From the NCBI GenBank assembly GCA_020746835.1, contig JAGPNK010000013.1, positions 1,054,001 through 1,118,000 of the forward strand: 64,000 nucleotides of DNA. The letters are read 5' to 3'. Positions 57,395-64,000 of this stretch are shown here, piece after piece (within the stretch, counting starts at the first letter, position 1; every line of letters begins with the position of its first letter). The notes under the pieces are model-generated. The model worked only from the letters and a program-made list of their open reading frames with translations, searched no databases and was not told the DNA's origin. A program made the translations under genes and the position numbers. The stretch is from Stachybotrys elegans (lineage: Eukaryota; Ascomycota; Sordariomycetes; Hypocreales; Stachybotryaceae).

Positions 57395-58572
57395 TTATGC
57401 CTGCAGCTTGGATATTGCTTTTACTATTAAATCGCCCACTTGAAGCCAGCGCTCCCTGAGACTATCCCTCATCTCCTCTGTTCCGGCCTCGAGCTTGTCC
57501 ACTGCGGCTAACGTTGACAGCAAGTCTTTCTCGTAGTCTCGGAGGACCCGCAGCAGCTCCTTGTTGACGAGGGCCTGGTCCTCGTCCTCGTCTCGGGCGC
57601 CATCGAGGACCGCCCACCAGAGGTCCTCGGGCAAGACCAGCATGCGGATGGCGACGTGGGTCCTGTAGCAGGCCGTCTCGGCGTCGAGCATGTACTTGCC
57701 CCAGAACCCTACTTCTTCGAGCTTTGCCTTTTGTGGCGCCTTGAATCGCGGGCACAAGTAGCGGTCGAGGCACGTCTCGTCCCAGCGGTTGGTGGCGGAT
57801 GCTGGGCTGAAGCCGTATTCGACCAACAAGGCGTCGCCGGCGTGCGTACCGTAGCGGATAAAGATCTCCTCCCCGGCGGCGTGGTCGCGTGTTGTTGTGA
57901 TGGTGAAGAAGTCGGAGCCAAAATTCCCGACGCAGTAGCCCTCGGGAGAGTGGTTGAGAAGGTCAGCGACGGGCTGCAGGACCATGTGGTCATGGCGATG
58001 AAGCTTCTCGGTTTCCTTGGTCGTGTGGAAGAAGCAACGCGTGTTGACGAGGAGCCAGGAGTAGAGGAAGTCGGCCTTGGACATGTCCGGGTACGACGCG
58101 GCCACGCGAGCCCAGTCCTTGTTGAACTTGACCTGCTGGGCGGCGAGGAGCGCCTGGGCAGTGGGCGGCAGCAGCTTCTGGAGCGGCTCGGGCCAGCAGA
58201 TGGGCATGCTGGAGGTGAGGTCCTGGCGGGAGGGCAGGACGGCGCGCCAGGCGTCAAAGTGAGGCGATGTCTCGAGGCAGAGGGAGACGGCGAGGATGGC
58301 GTGGACCGAGGCGCCGTGGAGGGCCTTTGTGATTTCACTGGGCGTGTTTCCCAGGGTTCGCAGGTGCTTGAGCGGCACCTTGAGGACGACTTCATCCGGC
58401 TGGGCAGGATAATGAGTAAATGGCACGAATACAGAAGGAGATGACGTCGCACCTTGAGCTGCCGCTTGGCCACGAGACCGATGCCTCGCCCGGTGAGGTA
58501 GTTGGGCGTGATGCCATCCAAGGTGACGCCCTCGGTCTGGGCCCATTCCAGGAGATGCTCAATGTCCTCCAT
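57395..58572 (-). CDS. SET-domain protein-lysine methyltransferase (RKM/SETD3-like class)
   Basis: Exons 58572-58453 and 58399-57395, with a GTGCGA...CCAG intron, give 374 residues. The split SET domain starts at LTGRGIGLVAKRQLK. Motif III is LQPVADLLNHSPEG, where NH contacts SAM, and motif IV is GEEIFIRYGTHAGDALLVEYGFSP, with the catalytic Tyr region. A helical C-terminal Rubis-substrate-binding-like domain follows. This layout is typical of the non-histone SET class (Rkm, SETD3, Rubisco LSMT), which methylates ribosomal or other proteins. It lies tail to tail with the PQ-loop gene, 80 bp apart. The substrate is unknown. Confidence 0.9.
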
Positions 58573-61003
58573 GTCGCAGGGCCTAAGGCGACCAGATGAG
58601 GCGGGATGGTGGTGGTTGTTTGGTTGCTGTTGTTAGTGAGATGAGTCAAAACCGGGAGCACGCCATTAAAGAATTTGCGACGGCAGGTTTGCGGCTGCAC
58701 GACCCACTAAATAAACGCCTCCATGTGAAGGCTGCTATTATTACTGACTGACTACCTATTTAGGCACATCATTGCAAATGGCCACATTTAATATAGACAG
58801 GTAGAATGACCCGATGATTGCTTTATTTGTTAAATATTAGATGGCTTCAATTAGACTACATGTATCCCTTAAGCCTCCAGTTCATGAAGAGACATGGTGG
58901 TCAAACACGAAGCATTGCTACGGACTCCATCACATCAGGGCGCTATAAGGAATTTCCAAAATACAATTCTTACATGGCAAGCCCGGCCTTTTGCTGTCCT
59001 TCCAATAAACTCCCTGGCTATCCCCCTCACAGGTCCAATATGCGTGGGCTATCCTCGCTAGAGACAGTATGCCCAGGAAACTGGCTGCCAATTCCTCGCA
59101 AACACGTTCCAACACTATGCTTATTCTGTAGAGAAAGGATGGCGCACGAATCGTGTCGATCGTTGTTGCGATGCTGGCTGTCGGTAGAACAGATTTGGGA
59201 GGATGTAGTGCCCGGATTTGCCACTGTGCTCGATGCGTATTTATCTTCACCCCGCCTATGGAACGAATGGTTAGTTTCACAGAATATCGAGCCATGCATT
59301 ACTCCATGTTGAACATGATGAAAGGATAGGGAGGCAGACGCCGAAAAGGGGATGGGAGGTATCGACTTTACCTCTTATCATGCGTGGAGCAAGTACTGGT
59401 AGTTGGCAATGGTACCGCCATCTCGGAGCCTAAAGAGATGCAGAATAGATATGCGGGAGGCGTAAGGAACGTATGGGTGCCGGAGTATGAAGGGCGGAAA
59501 CGGAGAATGTCCTTCGCAAAGGCTCTTTATATCTGTTGGCTTTGGCATGACCGGCATATGCAGGGCGAAGAAATGCCATACTTCGGCATACACAGGTAAA
59601 GGCGGCTTGACAGGGGCCTATGCAAGGCATACGATAACACATGTCGGTCCTTGGCGGAATCTGCTTGTGGAAGGCGTAATCATTCTGCCCTATCATTTCG
59701 GTCATGATATCTGAATCATGTGGCTGTAGGACCGATTGGCTCATGTCCCAAGCCTTGTTGCCATCCCACGGCTACCTGCAGCGCCAAAAGCGCACAGTCG
59801 CAGCTATACGCATCCCCTTTGGGTCGTAAGCGTCTAGTCACGGCAGATCTGACCACGGCAGAACGTTGGATGCCTGGGGGCGGAGACGACGGTCTCTTGT
59901 AGAGACCCACCCCCTTCATCCGTTTCCAGCAGTCTTTAGCATAGGAACTGCCAGCTGCGTGTAAGGGTGTAAGACCGTAAGACGGATAGCCCTATGGGCT
60001 GGAGGTGGTGGTGCATTGCACGTCGTGATTTGCTCCGACTTGTTGTAGTGGCCCACCCCTTGATTCTTTTCCGGCGCAGAATTGAGCTTTAGTCATCCTG
60101 GCTCTGGCGGGCCGTGCTCCTGCTACTCTGGCGCTGCTCTCTGATAGGTTTTGGTGACTGCGCGTCTGGTGGCGCAGCTCATACCTACCTCCTTACTCAT
60201 CCCCCATGTCAACCCTCGCTCCTGGGCAACGTCTGTTGTCGATAGCCATGTTTCCCCTCGCTCACTAACGAGGCTCTGATAGTGGAGGCCCCTGGCCACC
60301 GTCCGTCGTTTTGAGCCCAACCCTCCGGCAGTTATAGACATACGCTATGAAAGGCGTCCAAGTCAGTACACTATTCTTTAATTTTTTTTCTGTTTTTTCT
60401 TCTTCTTTCTTTCTCTTTCTTCTTACTTCTTCTACAATACATCCCGGAGCTCCTTTACCAACTCGTGCCCCAACGCCTGTATCACTTGCCATTGATAAGA
60501 AGGTGCTTGAGAGTCGAGCTAAGCTCTTGATCTAAGTCAAACATGACAAGTTCCTCAAGGACATGGCCTATCGGGGAACAAGATACATCACTGCTACAGT
60601 CAGCTCCAACCAGCCACCACAAATATAAGATCAACAGGGTGGTTGCCATATGACTGTATTAGTTCTGGCTCTTCGCTTTCCAGACCGCAGGACTGGGGCA
60701 CGCGAGCTTCGGTTAGCTCAGAGTACTATCACAACGGAGCAGTGTGATTGGCTCTGGGAATACAATGCTGCTGTGGAGGGGTCAAAGCCTTGCAGCATGC
60801 CGGGACAGTAGGTGCGTCACCAAACGTAATAATGTTGGTGCATAGCCACGTGGGAGCAAGGGATGAGAAAAATATTGACTTAAACTGTCCAAAGGCGTGA
60901 AAATCATCACGTACTATGACGTCTGAAAGCCTAAGCGCGAGGAAACGGCACTTTGAACTGACAGTGGGTGTCACCAAAGAGCAAGCGGCACGAGCGGCTA
61001 CTC
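58573..61003. other. 2.4-kb intergenic region
   Basis: Short overlapping frames on both strands carry no family-like sequence. A polypyrimidine tract near 60380-60434 is followed by short protein-like stretches (KVLESRAKLLI, KHDKFLKDMAYRGTRYI) in one plus-strand frame. These may be remnants of a decayed gene or repeat, but the evidence is too thin for a call. Confidence 0.4.
60380..60434. repeat. Polypyrimidine tract
   Basis: About 55 bp of T-rich C/T sequence with TTCTT units, similar in kind to the tract at 30417-30500. Confidence 0.75.
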
Positions 61004-61698
61004 CTAACGCCGCACCATTGCGTATTGTCGATAGACCCCAAAACCTCTCATTTTATGATTATCCCATGCATTCAAATCGATGTCGCGATGGTCCACATCC
61101 TGGAATCCGAAGCGAAGATACAACCCATGCGATCCAGGAAACGAGATAAGCCAGGTCGGCAGTGCTGCATCGTCTGCTATCTTCAGACAATGCTTCAAGA
61201 GCTGCGACCCGATGCCTTGATTCTGCTGGCTCAGCTCTACAGCGAATGCAGAGAGGTCTAGAACTAGTTAGTACACTGATGGAGGAAGACCGGGGCAGAC
61301 TCCGACGTACAGTAGTGGTCTTCGCCCTTCATGTATTCTCTGAGTTGCTCGATCTCGGTACCAACTGTCTTCAAGAATTCGATATTGACGGTGGGCGGCA
61401 TTTTTTGCAGCATTGTACTGGTGGGTGTTTGATTGACTTGGGAAGTGGCAGCTTCGTGCGTCCAGCATGCGAAGCCGACAATTGTTCCTGTGGTAGCATC
61501 GCATGCTTTGAATACCTGTGTGCCCTTGTCATCAAGCCTCGCTTCGAGCCGGCCCATGAAGAAGCTGAACATGTAACTGGGGTCTGCCCAATTCTGGTGC
61601 GCGAACCGAGATGGTAGCTCCATTGAATATGCCGATCGATTGACCTCAGCAAGCGCTGCCAGGTCCTCGGGGCCTGCCAAAGAGATTCTGATGACCAT
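61004..61698 (-). CDS. GNAT-family N-acetyltransferase
   Basis: Exons 61698-61311 and 61257-61004 give 213 residues; an in-frame ATG at 61761 is an alternative start. The N-terminus MVIRISLAGPEDLAALAEV is the usual beta1-alpha1 of fungal GNATs. GTIVGFACWT is beta4. Across the intron, LSAFAVELSQQNQGIGSQLL carries the acetyl-CoA-binding Q-x-x-G-I/x-G motif (QNQGIG). HGLYLRFGFQDVDHRDIDL and VYRQYAMVRR are the typical ending. The intron has a GTACGT donor; the acceptor may be TTCTAG (used here) or the CTAG seven bases earlier, both in frame. The acceptor substrate (amine of a small molecule or protein) is unknown. Confidence 0.85.
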
Positions 61699-62955
61699 TG
61701 GGATAGAGTTGTGGAATGGCCTGTGGATTTTTACGTAGTAAACTGAGATGACCGAGAACAAGTATGAGTGGTGTTTAAAAGGTAGCGCGTCTGACTGTCT
61801 TGGTATTTAAAGAAATTAATTTTGTTGGCCGTCGCATTACATCTTCAATGGGACGATTTGACCGGCGACCAACATATCAGCCAACATGGGACAAGGCAAC
61901 CTCGGTCATCTTATATTCGATCTCCACTTTGCGCCTGTGAATCGATGTCCAAAAGGTATGGAAGTCCACTACTTATTTGCCCACCCAGTGTGCTTAGGCG
62001 GGAGCTGATGATATGTGTCTATCTTTCCTCTCCAACCCGGGGTATGGCCTCCAAGCTAATTGTGCTGTTTTTTATAAAAGAATCTTCGTCTCGCGATCCT
62101 TGATAATTATGATCCGAATGTTCATTGGTGCCATCGCCATTTGGACCGGTTTCCTTGTCAATCTGCACGCTTAACTACAACCCCGCTGTGTACACGGCCA
62201 CTGGTACAGCATGCCAAACACCTAATGTGGGAATTATAATTATTACACCTGTAGGGTCCACGAGGATTCAGAGAGCACGCGCAAGCACTGATTCACTCAC
62301 AGACAGCCGAGCTCCAGCTGTGTAATGGCCCATCGCTATCATCTACGCCTGTCTGCCAACATTCAGCGCCGGCCTGTTACAATGATGAGAAATGAAAGTT
62401 GGTGAAATAAAAGCTGACGGCAAGGAGAGGTGCGGTCTAGGTGGAGGTCCAGCCTAAACAGTCGCGGGGCTAGCCAAGCCATTATTCGTCCCATGGCATT
62501 CCCAATTCCCATGAGTCCCAGCAACATCCCCGGATACTGCAACGTACAAGTCTTCCAAATAGGTAGTCTTGCCATAGGGAATATTATACCGTCAGCAGAA
62601 GTTGTCTTGACACATGAGACATCAGATCTTTACCTAACACCTATGTAGGGCTTATGGGAAGTTTTCCTCTCTGGGCAGGTGTGGGCTCTTTTTGGTTCTG
62701 TTTTTCGAGCTGGTTTCAGCTGACTCCGCTGGCAAGGGCCCAACCTCCTCATCTGCCCTGCATTCTGTACAAAAATAACGACAGTGACAGCTCATTAGCC
62801 CACGTAAGCACTTGCCCTGGTCACTTGATTGTTCCAAGAGCCTCAACGAGGGGCTGGTTCCTGTCCCACAAACTTCATTAAGTCGATCCCCTCATGTCTT
62901 CATGTCAAGGTTGGTCTCGCTTTGTTCGTATACCAACCAAACCTGATAGACAGCC
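61699..62955. other. 1.3-kb intergenic region
   Basis: No supportable gene. A minus-strand frame near 62400-62620 (DGIIFPMARLPIWK..., GMLLGLMGIGNAMGRIMAWL) reads partly like protein but has no start, no domain I can name and no continuation. The right end is the promoter of the STAND-type gene. Confidence 0.4.
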
Positions 62956-64000
62956 ATGACCATTGCAGAGTCCCCCACCATGGCGAGCAATGCCGTCACC
63001 TTTGGGGCCGGCTTCGACCAGGAAATCAACGACGCCTGGCGCCAAGTCGAGGAGCGCGTGCTCCAGATGTCTGGAGGCGACGCAGGCAAATTCCGAGGCA
63101 ACCTGGCCATTGAAGACGTGCTGCAGAATCTCGACGACAACCGCGCCAGAGACAAAAAGGCCAGCGAAAAGTACAGCACCATCCGAAATGTCTTTAACCG
63201 CACCCTTCAGTGCATCGAGACGGTCGGAGGCATTGTCGCTGACGGCGCTTCCTATGTTAGCTCTCATGTCGTATCCTTCCTTCACCTTGCACTAACAGCA
63301 CACGTCGATAGGCCTTTGCTCCTGCCAGCACTTGTTTCAATGCCCTCACCTTTGTCATTCAAGCATGGAAAGGCTACGAGGGCATCTTTGAAAGCTTGGC
63401 CTCGCTTCTCGAAAAGTGCACCGAATTTCTCGACAGACTCACTTACTACAAGTCTGAAGCAAGGTTCATGGACGCCAAGTTGACCAGAGTCGCATGCGAG
63501 CACCTGCAAATCTTTGTCGAGATCTGCGACCACTCTCTCAAGTTGAGGTCCAAGCGATACAAGGTCGCAGCCTTTATGAAGCAGATGTTTCTCAACGACG
63601 ACGAGGTGCAGGGCTTGCTGGAAAACATGAAGAATCTGATTGACAAGGAGAGGGGTCTGGTCTCTGCACAGACGTGGAAGTCGAGCAACGAGGCGGCGGC
63701 CAACTCCAGAGACGGGCTGAACCTGACGCGGGAGCTTCACAGTACCTTCATGGACGGCAAGAACGACTCGAAGCGCGAGAAGGATGTGCAGAAATGGAAA
63801 TTGGCCATCGTCGATGCCCTGGAAATGGACCGTACCATTGTCCTCGACAAGAACACGCAAGAACCGTGGGAGAAGGCATGGATCAGGAACAAGGGAAAGA
63901 TTATCGAGGGCAGCGGCGAATGGCTAATCGAACACGAGCTCTTCAATTCCTGGATGCCCAAAGATCCAAACACTGATCTCAAGCACAAGGACAGCTGGAT
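62956..64000 (+). CDS. STAND-type protein with Goodbye-like N-terminal domain, cut by the right edge
   Basis: Exons 62956-63270 and 63312 onward (GTATCC...GATAG intron) give at least 334 residues before the window ends. The first exon has DQEINDAWRQVEERVLQMSG. The second has FAPASTCFNALTFVIQAWKG, YEGIFESLASLLEKCTEFLDRL, CEHLQIFVEICDHSLKLRS and FLNDDEVQGLLENMKNLIDKE. The order and spacing match the fungal Goodbye domain found at the N-terminus of STAND/NLR-like NTPases. A NACHT or NB-ARC NTPase with ankyrin, TPR or WD repeats is expected beyond the edge but cannot be seen. Such proteins are candidate immune or allorecognition receptors. Confidence 0.75.

Noticed and set aside
57656..58444. 262-codon plus-strand frame
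   Set aside because: It is antisense to the SET-domain gene, and the sense strand carries all conserved SET motifs.
60538..60642. Short protein-like stretch (KHDKFLKDMAYRGTRYI) after a polypyrimidine tract
   Set aside because: Too short, without start, domain or continuing exons. It is noted only as a possible remnant in the intergenic entry.

Overview
The window reads as nuclear DNA of a filamentous ascomycete (Pezizomycotina, most likely Sordariomycetes/Hypocreales; the order is inferred from gene content, not proven). Nearly every gene is monocistronic and carries short introns of about 45-75 nt with GTRNGT donors, CTRAY-like branch points and YAG/AAG acceptors. The content is typical of such fungi: a HET-domain protein, a STAND-type protein, a Pth11-like receptor, Dal5-type and sugar MFS transporters, a UDP-glycosyltransferase, an O-methyltransferase, a BAHD acyltransferase, and fungal F-box-like proteins. 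No tRNA, rRNA, CRISPR or intact transposon was found.

Left part (1-10.5 kb): a broken amidohydrolase runs off the left edge. It is followed by a six-exon ferric reductase whose promoter holds two back-to-back ATCWGATAA iron-repressor (SreA-type) sites. Next is a divergent pair, a Dal5-family anion permease with eight exons and a TauD-type dioxygenase with a GC-AG intron, which together look like a sulfonate or taurine uptake and desulfonation unit. A high-affinity-type hexose transporter follows. From 10.5 to 16.8 kb there is a 6.3 kb stretch with no supportable gene.

Middle part (16.8-45 kb): an O-methyltransferase, a large F-box-like protein, a family 1 glycosyltransferase and a Pth11-like seven-helix receptor come first. 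They are followed by an F-box-like gene interrupted by one in-frame TGA and a decayed ORF whose five stops all fit C-to-T changes. A compact group then follows: MDR oxidoreductase, SDR reductase, cis-CaaD-like tautomerase and bZIP factor. After it come a D-arabinose dehydrogenase (Ara2 type), a secreted beta-lactamase-like hydrolase and the SWR1-complex actin-related protein Arp6, which carries a one-base frameshift.

Right part (45-64 kb): a conserved fungal nuclear-type protein with a SUMO-interaction-like motif, a small unknown protein, a HET-domain protein, a BAHD (Tri101-like) acyltransferase with a late one-base frameshift, a PQ-loop membrane protein, a SET-domain methyltransferase, a GNAT acetyltransferase and, cut by the right edge, a STAND-type protein with a Goodbye-like N-terminal domain.

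Exon models were built by eye from splice signals, reading frame and recalled family patterns. In nearly all multi-exon genes the summed exon length is a multiple of three. The two one-base frameshifts in conserved genes both lie in short homopolymers, so base-calling error is a serious alternative to true gene loss there.
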